Shown: piece after piece, positions 55,101 through 62,187 of the stretch
Position numbering within the stretch: position 1 is the stretch's first letter
Layout of the letters: the number at the start of each line of letters is the position of its first letter
Assembly (NCBI GenBank): GCA_963576735.1
Contig: OY755191.1
Location: 12,739,608 to 12,803,607 of the forward strand
Direction: 5' to 3'
DNA length: 64,000 nucleotides
Source of the DNA: Bedellia somnulentella
Lineage: Eukaryota > Arthropoda > Insecta > Lepidoptera > Bedelliidae
The notes under the pieces: generated by a model
The model's database searches: none
What the model was told of the DNA's origin: nothing
Seen by the model: the letters and a program-made list of their open reading frames with translations, nothing else
Program-made: the position numbers and the translations under genes

Positions 55101-58100
55101 AATCTTTAAAAAAATATAGCTTAACAATTACTCACTTAAAATATCTATCTAATAAAAAGATTTAATAAATACAAAAAAAACTTTGAATACCGAGGCTTTT
55201 GAACCTGAAGTCTTCATGTAAATCTCAGACCACGCAAACAGTTCAGTCTCAAAGTAGGATTAAGATATGTGTCGTAGTTTTCCACAATAGCAGATTTAAA
55301 TATCTCACACTGTGGTACATAATGACATCTAGCAATACTAGTTCTGATAGATTAAACTATATTTGATTGCCTAGTGAAGTTAACGAAGTAATAGCTCAAT
55401 GGGTAGAACACCGGTTAATGTGCAAGCGACTAGTGTTCAAATCCCGGATCGGGCCTACACCAATTTGTCTTTTCTTAAGACATATGTGTGGTTAATTTAT
55501 CATGGTTGTTAACGGTGACGGAAAACATCGTGAGGAAACTCACATGATTGAGTTGTACTTAGTCATGTGACAGTGTATTCGTACAAAACGGCGATAGGCC
55601 TGCCCCCTATCACGTGAGTACACTGTCCATGCGAAACGTGGGTACTCTGAACACCAGGTGACAATGTCACGTGATGTTCAGAAGTATTAGTACCTCTGCC
55701 AACCCTTCGGGGATATTCGGCGTGAACGTTTATGTTATGTTATGTAGTGAAGTACAAAAAATAATAATACCTGTAACATTTGATTGAGGTGATGTGGTAT
55801 CTTTGTCTCTTCAATGTGCAACTTCTGTGAGTCATCATAGTTGTTGTAGAAGTTCAGTATTTGCTTCCAGTGGTACTCAAAATCTTCAAACCTTGTAGCA
55901 GGTGGTGCAAGCTAGGAAGAATAGAAAATGTCAATTTTAATTGCACAAGACAGTTAATGGGATTGGAGACCCAATACCAACAACCTTTATTTTACCATAT
56001 ATTCACCACTTAACTTTCCTAGTGGCTGGGGAATTTCTGATTCCTTAGCTCTGGCTACCCCTCCTAGGGATTTTTAGCTGTGAGTATATGAGGACTGTTA
56101 AATCATTTGGTAGATATAACAAATTTTATCACAATATTGAAATATTTACAAATAATATGGTGACTTATATATCCAGCTACAACACTCTTGCCTCTGATTA
56201 TTTGTTAATAACTCCTAGTCATTGGACTACAGCATTTCGGGTAGTTTTTGTTTCGCTGCTTCGAAGTGTTGGAATGATCTACCGCCACCGATACGCAAGT
56301 TAAAAAAATAATCGTCATTCAAAAAGAAGCTTAAGGTTACAATGTCAAATAACTTCAAATATAGTTAACATCACACTTGCAACTGAATGGCTATTATTAT
56401 TCAATAATATAATTAATATCTTTATTCATACATTTTATATCATTTTTAGGTCTATATCGTATATATGTGTAAGTTTATTATAAATATATATGTACATAAA
56501 TGTATTAAGACATTATGAATTTGGTTTTGTGCTTATATGTCGGTGAAGGATTAGAAAGATGTCATTAAAGTTAACATGTCGTGTTCTTTTTTAGTTTTCA
56601 ATCTGCGTTTCAATGGTTAAATGTTTTGTTTTTTAGTTTAGGTTTTATCTTATTTTATGTATTTTTCAAGGGTCCCGGCTGAAAATCAGCGTGCATTAAA
56701 GCTAAAACTAGGGATGCAACGATACGATACCTTTACGATCATTCGTTATCATAGATATTACAATACGATATTTTTACGATACAATTATTTCCAAATTTTT
56801 TAACAAGCTACAAAGTCAAGTACTGAATCATTCATGTTCAAACAGAGACATGACTTTAAGTAATAGGGGGTTAGCACAAGATTAAGTATTGAAATGGAGG
56901 CACGGTTTGGTAACTTGGAGTGTGATAAAAACTGTATTTGGCTACAGCTCTGGACCCATGATCCAATTGATACACAGTAATGAGAGAAACCGACTTAAGG
57001 GGAACAGCTTAAAAAGTGTTTTGTTTTCTGAATAAGAATTTGCCAGTAATAAATTCCGACTACAAGTTAAATTAATTAATAGTTAGTAAATGTAGCAAAT
57101 TAAACAGAAGTAACAATTTAAATCATAAGTTAATAATGAAAATTGTTAAAATTAATAAGTATATTTATTAAATAACTTTTTTTTATACTTTTACTTAGTC
57201 GTATAATAATAGAATACAACAAAGCTTCCAATAAATTTATGAAAATGATATTAAAAAAATATCGTAATGCATTCGTATCGTAATTCGTTATTGTATTTGG
57301 CCATTACAATGTATTCATCATTTGTATTGGTATCGTAATAGACATATTGTTGCATCCCTAGCTAAAACTCTAGTGTACATATGCTGAGTCGGCGCCTTTT
57401 TGGCTCTCATTGTGTGTAATTTATGCAATTGTTGTATTTACATGTTGTATCATATGAGGGACTGAATAAAGTTTTTTTTACTTTACTTTTTTTACTTTCT
57501 ATGTAGGTATACAATTGGTAGAACATCAGTGAAATCTATCTATTTCAGACAACTTTCTGATGGTTATAGTAAAATTATGGTCATTTACAATTACATAGGT
57601 AAGATTAAAGATTAAGTCATATGAAATATATTATACTAGTCTCTAAATATAAACTTACATAAATCTTTTCCCATCAAATTTCAGATGGAAAGGTTACTAA
57701 ATATAAGGTCAGTACAAGTTTTACGTATAAGACAGACAAATTGTAAATTAATTAGGACAATATTGTAGCCAACAAAGCAAGCATCTGAAGTATGAAGAAT
57801 AAAAAAAAAACATGTGTGAAAAGATTGACTGACGTAAACAAAGCTAGAGAGGTTTACCAAGATCGTAGGAAGTGTTGATCAATAGCCTCTGCCTTCTCCA
57901 ATGGGAACTAATGGCATGAGTATATATATGTATGTAGCCAACAGTAATAAATCTTTTTCTACCCCCTGAATATCATTTCAAAGCCTTCAAAACAATATAC
58001 TGTATAGACTATGATAGCTTGCATTAGAGAGAACTTTTGTGAGTTACCATAATCTTGAATTGGCTATCATAGCCTTTATCTTGACCAATCATTACACTGA

Positions 58101-60292
58101 AAAATGATAGTTCCTGCCAGGAACAAGACAGGATTGTCAGGATCGTGCCAAGTGGCGATCAGTAGTCTCTGCATATGGGTATTTCTTATTCTTACATGTT
58201 TTCTATGTCCGCGTAAGAATAGCATTTGTTTTCTGAGCAATCTTAAATTGTATCTGCTGATAGGGTTTCGTACTTATTTAAATTTCTTTGCTCAGTAAAT
58301 AATATTATGGTAAATATAGTAGATTATTTTATTTAAAAAAAAATATACGCAAAATGTCATGACCGTGGCGTGTCCGTTTTCCAAAATATTGTGTGTATAT
58401 GAAGGTTTATATTAAAAAAAATAACATTTTTGCTAAATTATTTTCCTTATAGTTTCTTTTTTAGTTGTTTATCTTTATTTAATATAGATATTTAAGCTAT
58501 TTCTTATGTATATCACTAAAATTTCAGCATCAACTTTGTCCGCAAGGTTTTGCGTCTCGACCGTAGAACTGGATAAAAAAATCCCGTAAATCAAAACTAT
58601 TAGTCGTTGCCTGGTATTCTTTTTTTTTAATTATTTAGCCCGGCATCACCAATCTATTCGTCTTTTCGTTGATAGCAGGGATCCTGTATTGACTGACTTT
58701 TTTTCAATTTAAATGTAATATATTTTAATCCGTCAAGCATACCGTGTGTGGACCGTAGTTTCGGATTTAAAGGTAAGTTCTTATGTTTTACTTATAAATT
58801 TTTGTAATATGTTGTCAAAAGCAGTATACTTACTGCATAATTTTTTTTGTTGCTTTTGCTTCATGTTTTTTGAGGTTTTGATGGGAATGGTCGAAAATTT
58901 TCGCGACCATAGGTGTCTCGACCGCAGGTTTTTCAATAATTTTTTGCTACGGTCGCGACAAAAACAAACACGGTCGAGACATTTAGGTTTTAGGCCATAC
59001 GCCTACGGTCATGGTGATATTTAATATTGTTTTTGGTAATAAACAAAGAATAGTAATAATCCCCACATGAGGTTTTCATGAACAAAAAAAAATATTTAAA
59101 TAATTTTTTTTTGGTATTGATAAACTTAGTTATTTTTCAGTTGAGTTACTTATCAATATAAATTTAAAGAAAAATAGAGTTTTCACATCAAGTTTTATAT
59201 TTACACAATTCACATGCTATTTTTTTACAACCTATATATACTATTTTTACACTTTTTGAAGCATTTATTAGTTCATTATTTTTATGATACTTATATTACT
59301 GACAACAATGCCTTATCTTTTTTTAGAAACGAAGAATAAAACGAGAAGATGCTCGTAAACGTAGAGCAAGAAGCAAATACAAGTCGCAAGAGGAGACAAG
59401 AAAAAAATACGATGGATGATATGATATACTTTGAATGATTATATTACCTTACAGACTGCAATAATAAAAAAATACATGTAATTGGTAGTTTTATTAAAAT
59501 AATTCAGAATTACTCTGTTCACTACACAGCTAAAGACCACAAGCCATTGCTCAATTCAAAGAAGCGTTATGTAGATCAGTGAGGAAAGACTTTGTCCAGA
59601 GTGGCCATGCGACAGGCTTATTACTGTCACAGAATTTAATAGTAACACAACAACCTGTGTGTCAGGATTGTTTGTTAATGTCACGACCGTGCATGCCATT
59701 TAGGCGACCGTATCTGTTATTTTCAAGACCGTAGATGATATTGTCGCGACCGTACCTAATAAACTTCATGCAGCCTAAAAATCATTAGGTTTCAATGCAT
59801 AAATAAGTAGGTTATTTATAATATAACATCGGTGCATTAAACAAACCAAACACATAAAACAATACAATTTGTATTCATACGTGTATGAAACTCTTAACAA
59901 ATCAGTCGCGACCGTAGTTACAAAAGTCGCGACCGTAGCTTTTTCTCCCTTTTTCCCCCTTTTCCCATTTTCATTAAGCTAAGCCACTATTTTTAGGGAA
60001 CTTCATTTGGTCTAATCTATAAGAAAAACAATATACTTTTTGGAAAAAAACATGTTTACAAAAATTTTATTATTTTTTTCATATGTGAGAAATACCCATA
60101 TCCCAATGGGAATAATGGGCGTGAATATAGAAGTTAATGTCAGCTTCCAAAGTAAGCTTCCCAGCTTGTTCAACAGTTTTGGTGAGACATGGAATGAGTT
60201 GAGTTGAGACAGTTTAAAATGTAATAGGTTAAATTCAGTCAACTTACAACATCCGCCGCTGTTTGTAAAACATCAGAAATTCGGCTTAACAT
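31033..60292 (-). CDS. FHIP2A: FHF complex subunit HOOK-interacting protein 2 (FAM160B/RAI16-like), whole gene (14 coding exons)
   Basis: FHIP proteins, with FTS and Hook, couple dynein-dynactin to membranes; the type 2 subunit acts with Hook2 in early secretory traffic in vertebrates. Exons on the - strand, 5' to 3': 60292-60248, 55911-55771, 53116-52898, 52256-51846, 51096-50906, 50691-50586, 48044-47882, 46772-46651, 45633-45470, 45139-45011, 36665-36575, 32723-32248, 32169-32143 and 31138-31033. The CDS is 2391 nt, 796 aa, close to the roughly 765 of human FHIP2A. All junctions are GT-AG and phases close. Recognisable blocks are [12 protein letters not shown] (about 22-33), [30 protein letters not shown] and [15 protein letters not shown] at the C-terminus. 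It is mostly predicted alpha-helical, with no membrane segment. The region 181-260 is a divergent, charged linker. I cannot separate the vertebrate 2A and 2B paralogues from an insect sequence. Confidence 0.94.
31530..31804 (+). mobile_element. SINE-A copy with duplicated head
   Basis: The first 26 bases (GCCGTGTAGTGTCGGCTTAG...) occur twice in tandem, the second with two changes; the rest is a full ATCGTAAG-subfamily copy. Confidence 0.88.
31862..32102 (-). mobile_element. SINE-A copy, old
   Basis: Inverted CATACATATACTCACAGCTA to AAGCCGGCACTACATAGC with many changes. It ends about 40 bases from the FHIP2A microexon donor. Confidence 0.75.
32143..32169 (-). CDS. FHIP2A: FHIP2A exon 13, 27-nt microexon
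   Basis: Acceptor TTTTCAG|A, donor TTAGT|GTAAGT; it adds one base, eight codons (WMRLLGQL) and two bases. Splicing around it would keep the frame, because 27 is a multiple of three. It is supported by consensus splice sites on both sides and by phase matching with exons 12 and 14. Confidence 0.78.
32248..32723 (-). CDS. FHIP2A: FHIP2A exon 12 (largest coding exon)
   Basis: Acceptor TTCCAG|ATA, donor GAGAC|GTAAGT; residues 595-752 plus two bases. It contains [40 protein letters not shown] and YLHEYLLNP, the most conserved C-terminal region of the family. Confidence 0.95.
33141..33286. mobile_element. CTG-MITE copy 1
   Basis: 146 bp, flanked by CTG (33138-33140 and 33287-33289). Contains GCAAGCACGAGCGC near one end and GCGATAACTAGTTTAAACAC near the other. 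Confidence 0.85.
33530..33735 (-). mobile_element. LINE 3' end (CR1-like) with poly-A
   Basis: - strand: GTGCTAACTGAAAATCAGTG, then AATAAATATTTTC and an A-rich tail (33526-33550, seen as a run of A/G on +). Confidence 0.5.
33870..33966 (-). pseudogene. MADF-domain ORF start, truncated
   Basis: ATG at 33966-33964. About 34 residues match the MADF start (W-S-x-E-x-x-x-x-L-I-E-x-Y-R, then L-W-D-P-x-H) before similarity is lost near TVSS. No splice donor at the point of loss was obvious; an internal deletion is likely. Confidence 0.6.
35262..35835 (+). mobile_element. TTAA-flanked element with a THAP exon (Kolobok-like)
   Basis: 17-bp perfect TIRs (AACAAAATAGCGAAGAT at 35262-35278, inverted at 35819-35835) flanked by TTAA on both sides (35258-35261, 35836-35839). 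It contains a spliced exon start encoding a THAP zinc-finger start. Kolobok transposons combine a TTAA target and THAP domains. No DDE domain is present, so it is non-autonomous or an internal deletion derivative. Confidence 0.65.
35427..35503 (+). CDS. THAP-domain N-terminal exon inside the TTAA element
   Basis: ATG at 35427; reads [15 protein letters not shown] and GITFHS, the C-x4-C plus F-H pattern that opens THAP domains, then donor TC|GTAAGT in phase 2. THAP genes commonly split at this point. No matching downstream exon was found within the element. It may be a transposase relic. Confidence 0.55.
36025..36292 (-). pseudogene. RTE-like LINE 3' end split by a CTG-MITE
   Basis: LINE parts 36025-36085 and 36226-36292 rejoin as GATCCTG-GAAAACCTC, matching GATCCTGGCAAACCTC of intact copies. 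Confidence 0.85.
36086..36225. mobile_element. CTG-MITE copy 2
   Basis: 140 bp flanked by CTG (36083-36085, 36226-36228). The empty site is known from other LINE copies, which makes the 3-bp duplication unusually certain. Confidence 0.88.
36575..36665 (-). CDS. FHIP2A: FHIP2A exon 11
   Basis: Acceptor TTGCAG|T, donor CAG|GTAAAT; residues 564-594. It reads [12 protein letters not shown] and [13 protein letters not shown], matching the YLRDAHRQF block of the human protein. The intron before it is 8.3 kb and contains two large transposons. Confidence 0.93.
36780..38300. other. AT-rich part of FHIP2A intron 10
   Basis: No coding frame or known repeat recognised. Confidence 0.45.
38916..40176 (-). 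pseudogene. Broken transposase (DUF4817 helix-turn-helix + DDE_3)
   Basis: It would cut and rejoin the element's own ends. ATG at 40176-40174 ([18 protein letters not shown]) opens a DUF4817-type helix-turn-helix, followed by a second HTH ([20 protein letters not shown]). The DDE part has [11 protein letters not shown] (second Asp) and [15 protein letters not shown] (third Asp). The first catalytic Asp block, expected after ILWS, is missing. A frameshift at 39640-39680 comes from a local CATGAATG duplication. A retroposon insertion lies near the C-terminus. The copy cannot be active. Confidence 0.9.
38987..39169 (+). mobile_element. 5'-truncated non-LTR retroposon in the transposase
   Basis: GC-rich 183-bp insert with CCGGTGGGGTTTTAGTCGG, a hairpin around CCCCGTCGC/GCGACGGGG, and a poly-A tail. 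AAGATCTT is duplicated at 38979-38986 and 39170-39177. I recognise the sequence as the 3' end of an R1/CR1-type moth LINE. Confidence 0.82.
41395..41475 (+). mobile_element. tRNA-like SINE fragment (family D)
   Basis: Contains GGGTTCGAACCCCGCTGAGA. No paired acceptor stem was found, so it is not called as a tRNA. Confidence 0.4.
42828..43750 (+). pseudogene. Decayed DIRS-like reverse transcriptase
   Basis: + strand: [20 protein letters not shown], then [15 protein letters not shown], resembling the RT motif F/VYLDDF of DIRS-type elements; a Gly replaces the first catalytic Asp. Later [14 protein letters not shown] matches the connection region. Many stops. Confidence 0.55.
43050..43375 (+). 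repeat. Tandem array of ~58-bp units inside the polymerase remnant
   Basis: About six units, each with GGCTGCGGAAGCCGCGAGAC then GAAA-CTTGGTTGG-AAGTAG. One frame reads [12 protein letters not shown], the RT segment after YLDDF, so the array arose by amplifying a piece of the polymerase gene. Confidence 0.82.
45011..45139 (-). CDS. FHIP2A: FHIP2A exon 10
   Basis: Acceptor TTTCAG|A, donor AATAG|GTATGT; residues 521-564. The sequence is acidic and helical and ends in IEKVIN, which leads into the SFLLVLP block of exon 11. Residue conservation is low. The call rests on phase, splice sites and position. Confidence 0.82.
45470..45633 (-). CDS. FHIP2A: FHIP2A exon 9
   Basis: Acceptor TTCCAG|ACA, donor AATAG|GTGAGA; residues 467-520 plus two bases. 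It contains [20 protein letters not shown] and an Arg/Glu-rich end. It corresponds to the KPNEHILYNLVLRNL region of human FHIP2A. Confidence 0.9.
46289..46437 (+). mobile_element. SINE-A copy with internal deletion
   Basis: Head to GGTGGGTGTAC joins directly to TCAACTTTCCAAAAGTGGC. About 100 bp, including the B-box-like part, are missing. Confidence 0.88.
46617..46638 (+). repeat. (GAT)n microsatellite
   Basis: Seven GAT units directly downstream of the FHIP2A exon 8 donor. Confidence 0.9.
46651..46772 (-). CDS. FHIP2A: FHIP2A exon 8
   Basis: Acceptor TTGCAG|AA, donor GAG|GTAAGC; it completes Glu 426 and encodes 427-466 ([20 protein letters not shown], then LKFFE). A GATGAT microsatellite (46617-46638) lies about a dozen bases past the donor. 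Confidence 0.92.
46870..47345 (+). pseudogene. LINE 3' end with GATGAT tail
   Basis: Frame from 46955 reads [40 protein letters not shown] and [20 protein letters not shown], the C-terminus of a lepidopteran endonuclease/RT LINE. It frameshifts before CCTATGTCCAGCAGTGGAC and the GATGAT tail. It is followed by an RTE-like LINE tail fragment (47350-47395). Confidence 0.88.
47470..47815 (-). mobile_element. Two old SINE-A remnants in tandem with copies of the exon 7 donor
   Basis: The units at about 47470-47600 and 47606-47815 both contain GAAGTA-ATTGG-AAAAGATTG, a decayed form of the SINE-A core. Each is preceded by CACCACTAATGA-ATGGT, which resembles the FHIP2A exon 7 donor region. Confidence 0.65.
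47882..48044 (-). CDS. FHIP2A: FHIP2A exon 7
   Basis: Acceptor TTCCAG|GAA, donor GCG|GTGAGC; residues 372-425 plus one base. It reads [19 protein letters not shown] and [20 protein letters not shown]. It is very GC-rich compared with its surroundings. Two diverged copies of its 3' end and donor lie further along the intron (see findings). Confidence 0.92.
48121..48310 (+). mobile_element. SINE-B 3' part
   Basis: GTGTATTCATACAAAACAAC to CTTCGGGAATATACAGAGTG; diverged, head missing. Its last 100 bases are part of the inverted duplication. Confidence 0.8.
48211..50334. repeat. Inverted segmental duplication, arms ~570 bp
   Basis: Left arm 48211-48793. Right arm in two parts, 48981-49041 and 49827-50334, interrupted by a hAT-like element. 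The spacer is 187 bp. The arms contain SINE-B sequence, so this is a duplication of host DNA rather than a transposon's own TIR. Confidence 0.88.
49042..49818. mobile_element. Non-autonomous hAT-like element
   Basis: Ends CAGGGCCGCGCC and inverted copy; exact 8-bp duplication CTTCCATA (49034-49041, 49819-49826). 49115-49500 inside it is a dispersed moth repeat with CTGTATCTCATAAACCGT twice. Confidence 0.9.
50586..50691 (-). CDS. FHIP2A: FHIP2A exon 6
   Basis: Acceptor CCCAG|A, donor AAG|GTAAG; it completes Gly 336 and encodes 337-371. It contains [19 protein letters not shown], a family signature. Confidence 0.94.
50906..51096 (-). CDS. FHIP2A: FHIP2A exon 5
   Basis: Acceptor TTTCAG|GAT, donor GGGG|GTGAGT; residues 273-335 plus two bases. 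It contains [18 protein letters not shown] and [16 protein letters not shown], followed by ITWG, matching the KACEG and DPLDI-WG blocks of FAM160B1. Confidence 0.94.
51385..51790 (+). pseudogene. RTE-like LINE 3' end split by SINE-A
   Basis: LINE parts 51385-51474 and 51714-51790 flank an inverted SINE-A (51475-51713). TTAAGTAC / TAAAGTAC at the borders looks like the target duplication. Confidence 0.85.
51846..52256 (-). CDS. FHIP2A: FHIP2A exon 4 (includes variable linker)
   Basis: Acceptor TTCCAG|AGA, donor GCT|GTAAGT; 137 codons, residues 136-272. The first third ([20 protein letters not shown], then KDPALANIF) matches the family. The middle is an acidic and basic low-complexity linker with no match I recognise. 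The end ([14 protein letters not shown]) leads into the next conserved block. Confidence 0.93.
52898..53116 (-). CDS. FHIP2A: FHIP2A exon 3
   Basis: Acceptor CCCCAG|TTA, donor CAG|GTGGGT; 73 codons, residues 63-135. It begins [19 protein letters not shown] and ends HVYKPLQ, matching the E-x-GPCxE and H-x-P-x-Q positions of the family. Confidence 0.92.
53166..53672 (+). mobile_element. SINE-A inserted in SINE-A
   Basis: The older copy (53166-53281, 53534-53672) is split by a young full copy (53282-53533). GTTGGAGA is duplicated at 53274-53281 and 53534-53541, inside the B-box-like segment. Confidence 0.9.
53755..53835 (-). mobile_element. SINE-B internal fragment
   Basis: Inverted and diverged: CACCGCTTTGTACGAATACAC and ACATGTGGGTTTC. 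Confidence 0.5.
54025..54164. mobile_element. CTG-MITE copy 3
   Basis: 140 bp flanked by CTG (54022-54024, 54165-54167). Here the inverted ends are clearest: GCAAGCACGAGCGG and GCGCTCGTGCTTGC. Confidence 0.88.
54240..55375. other. AT-rich part of FHIP2A intron 2
   Basis: No coding similarity. Only small RTE-like tail pieces (about 54215-54240 and 54880-54915) and a SINE-A scrap (about 54785) are recognised. Confidence 0.45.
55381..55746 (+). mobile_element. SINE-B copy, full length
   Basis: A box TAGCTCAATGGG, B box GTTCAAATCC, complete body, tail TTATGTTATGTTATG. It ends only about 25 bases from the FHIP2A exon 2 donor. Confidence 0.92.
55771..55911 (-). CDS. FHIP2A: FHIP2A exon 2
   Basis: Acceptor CCTAG|CTT, donor CAG|GTATTA; 47 codons, residues 16-62. 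It contains [15 protein letters not shown] and [10 protein letters not shown], conserved in FAM160B proteins. Confidence 0.94.
55968..56090 (+). mobile_element. SINE-A 3' half
   Basis: Starts GGGATTGGAGACCCAATACC; no head. The tail is reduced to GTGAGTATATGAGG. Confidence 0.8.
56090..57490 (+). pseudogene. CR1-like LINE C-terminus and 3' UTR, split by a hAT MITE
   Basis: One frame near 56262 reads [15 protein letters not shown], the 'W-N-x-L-P-x-x-I-R' end of CR1-type LINE ORF2. The 3' UTR (CCCGGCTGAAAATCAGCG, then GGCGCCTTTTTGGCTC) runs to an AATAAAG end at about 57465 followed by TTTACTTT repeats. Confidence 0.7.
56709..57360. mobile_element. hAT MITE
   Basis: 652 bp. TIR TAGGGATGCAACGATA and inverted TAGGGATGCAACAATA. 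Exact 8-bp duplication GCTAAAAC (56701-56708, 57361-57368). AT-rich with many CGATA/TATCG boxes; no ORF. Confidence 0.92.
57780..57938 (+). pseudogene. RTE-like LINE 3' end
   Basis: CATCTGAAGTATGAAGAATA through TCCAATGGGAACTAATGGC to a TATATATGTATG tail; diverged. Confidence 0.8.
58177..60097. mobile_element. Unclassified 1.9-kb element with TCGCGACCGTAG repeats
   Basis: Inverted ends GGGTATTTCT (10 bp perfect), flanked by ATAT on both sides (58173-58176, 60098-60101). It contains 14 copies of a TCGCGACCGTAG-like motif in both orientations. A short Arg/Lys-rich exon lies in the middle. I cannot assign a superfamily; the 4-bp duplication and GGG ends are compatible with Sola-type elements, but this is a guess. 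Confidence 0.72.
59327..59419 (+). CDS. Short Arg/Lys-rich exon inside the 1.9-kb element
   Basis: Follows an acceptor, TTTTTTTAG, and reads [20 protein letters not shown] then [10 protein letters not shown] and TGA: 30 codons, about half Arg or Lys, strongly helical. It resembles the basic starts of some transposon-encoded proteins. No start codon in this exon; an upstream exon would be needed. Function unknown. Confidence 0.35.
   Translation, partial: KRRIKREDARKRRARSKYKSQEETRKKYDG
60248..60292 (-). CDS. FHIP2A: FHIP2A exon 1 (start codon)
   Basis: ATG at 60292-60290, 15 codons ([15 protein letters not shown]), donor GTT|GTAAGT, phase 0. It matches the family start, M-[FL]-S-[KR]-x-x-x-[IV]-L-Q. 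Intron 1 (4.3 kb) carries the TCGCGACCGTAG element. Confidence 0.88.
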
Positions 60293-60840
60293 TCTTCAAG
60301 GACTATTCGTCAAATACTGCTATATGCACGCAATCGTAGCTCAAAGATGATTCAATTTCATTAATCACTCATTTTAAACAAATAATCGAGGAAAACTATT
60401 ACCGAATTGTAATAAGAAAAGTTCTAAAATAAATATTAAAAAGACGTGTTTTTGTGTTTTTATTTTACAATCTGACATTGACGTTTGTAATTGATAATTC
60501 TTTTTTTCCTGCGATAGGCTACGTACTTGGTTATGTCTTCAAACGTCCCCAGTGTCAAACATTGGAAGCACGTCCAAATTACAATAAGGATGCTTTTACA
60601 TATTGGTGAAAGTTTACATAAAAAACAGCAATGCTAAAAAGCAAAGTTCAGCCTGTACATATGCATAAATACCTTAAAATTAAATAATATAACGTAACGA
60701 CGGCATCCGCAGTTGGCAAAAATATGTAGGTTGTTACGCTAATAACGCCATAGTATAAAACTACTATTAAGTTTGTTTTGTATCATAGCATAAGCATAGA
60801 GACATTTAAAGGAAAATATTAGAATAATTGACCAACAACA

Positions 60841-60893
60841 ACAATTCCAATTCATTGAGTTAAATTTACTGATGATACTGAGTAATATTCAAG
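60841..60893 (+). other. Possible noncoding first exon end of TFIP11
   Basis: A strong donor, CAAG|GTAAGT, at 60893 lies between the divergent genes, about 600 bases from the FHIP2A start and 1.3 kb before the TFIP11 acceptor at 62187. The position fits a noncoding TFIP11 leader exon. No transcript evidence is visible here. Confidence 0.3.
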
Positions 60894-61715
60894 GTAAGTG
60901 GTTCAGATTCATAAGATAACCTAACCTATACCCACTAACATACATCTTAAAATAGTAGCCGGCCCTTTCAAATTGTCAATTTGCTCCAGTCACATCTTCT
61001 AGGAATCAAAGAAATAAGCACCCTGCCCTTACACACCTGTTAGGGTACCCTGGATATTCAAACCCGACAACATAAATCGTCTCTGAATTGGTTACATTAT
61101 TCCAGCTTTCAGTTCAGAGACCTTAAGTGTGTTATATTACCAGGCTGCTGATATTATACATACACAATCACTCATCTCGAAATCTGGAGGTGTTAAAGTT
61201 GATCCTGGGGCGTAAAATTATGAATATAATTTGTAAGATTTAATCTAGTTTGGAAGGATATTGATGAATTTGGTACTGGATTATTAATAATTTATGATAA
61301 TTCTGTGCTTTGGGAGCATGTTATGCCATCAGTCCAAGCTATGATAGATGGCATGGGGAGAACATTTATACATGAAAGGTTATAAAATATGAGCATTTTA
61401 TAAAACATAAAAACAGTGACTTCATAAAGTTTACTTTTTTTATTGCTTTCAAATCAGATTTTATTTTTCCTTTAATATTGTAGCCTTAAACAAGGCCCAT
61501 CAATTATATTACTGTGCCCAATTTGGGTCCCCTAAGACCTAAGTTGGCAAACCAATGACCAAATATAGTATTTGCTCATCTCATTTATTATCTTCATCTA
61601 ATTTCATACAGAAATATGGTTCTATACAAAATAGGACAAATTGGTATCAAGACAAGATTATTATATAAAACTGCCTATAACAGTTAATCAAATGTAAAAA
61701 TAAATAAATATAGTT

Positions 61716-61778
61716 AGTAATAAATAAAGGAAAGAAAAATTTCAACACCGGCAAGGTTCGAACCCGCGACCTCGGGTA
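61716..61778 (-). mobile_element. SINE-C fragment
   Basis: AATAAAGGAAAGAAAAATTT, then a B box complement, TTCGAACCCGCGACC. Truncated inside the tRNA-like part. Confidence 0.75.
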
Positions 61779-61904
61779 AATTTATACAAATCTTTGCAAT
61801 GCACATACAATTTTATATAACAGTAACATTATAAAATATACTATGCACACACTATCTAGATCTACATATTTTTTTTACACATTTAATAATATATAATATA
61901 ATCT

Positions 61905-62155
61905 GCTGTGTAGTGTCGGCTTAGAATAGCACTACCCCATTTCTTCCGGTGGGTGTACGTAAGAGGCGACTAACGGTATTGGGGCTTTTTAAGGAATTTT
62001 TGGGCGATGTGGTTGGAGACCCATCACCAACAACCTTTATTTTACCATCTTTTCCCCACACAACTTTCCAAATGTGGCTGAGGAATTTCTAATTCCTTAG
62101 CTCTGACTACCCCTTTTAGGGATTTATAGTCGTGAGTATATGTATGTATGTATGT
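61905..62155 (+). mobile_element. SINE-A copy, full length, in TFIP11 leader intron
   Basis: GCTGTGTAGTGTCGGC head, TTCCGGTGGGTGTACGTAAG, B-box-like GGTTGGAGACC, (TATG)n tail. Little diverged, probably young. Confidence 0.92.
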
Positions 62156-62187
62156 ATTTAATAATAAAAGCTTATTTTTATTTACAG

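Larger units (their letters stand above)
58115..60135 (+). pseudogene. RTE-like LINE 3' end split by the 1.9-kb element
   Basis: LINE parts 58115-58176 (GATCGTGCCAAGTGGCGATC, GTAGTCTCTGCATAT) and 60098-60135 (ATATCCCAATGGGAATAATG) join as in intact copies. This fixes both ends of the inserted element. Confidence 0.82.
60293..62187. promoter_or_regulatory. Divergent intergenic/leader region between FHIP2A and TFIP11
   Basis: The head-to-head gene starts suggest a shared promoter region, most likely within 60.3-60.85 kb. No TATA box at a convincing distance was seen. The right half (about 61716-62155) holds a SINE-C fragment and a full SINE-A copy; the rest shows nothing recognisable. Confidence 0.35.

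Noticed and set aside
56088..56303. A 71-residue small gene
   Set aside because: The real similarity is in another frame and belongs to a CR1-like LINE C-terminus.
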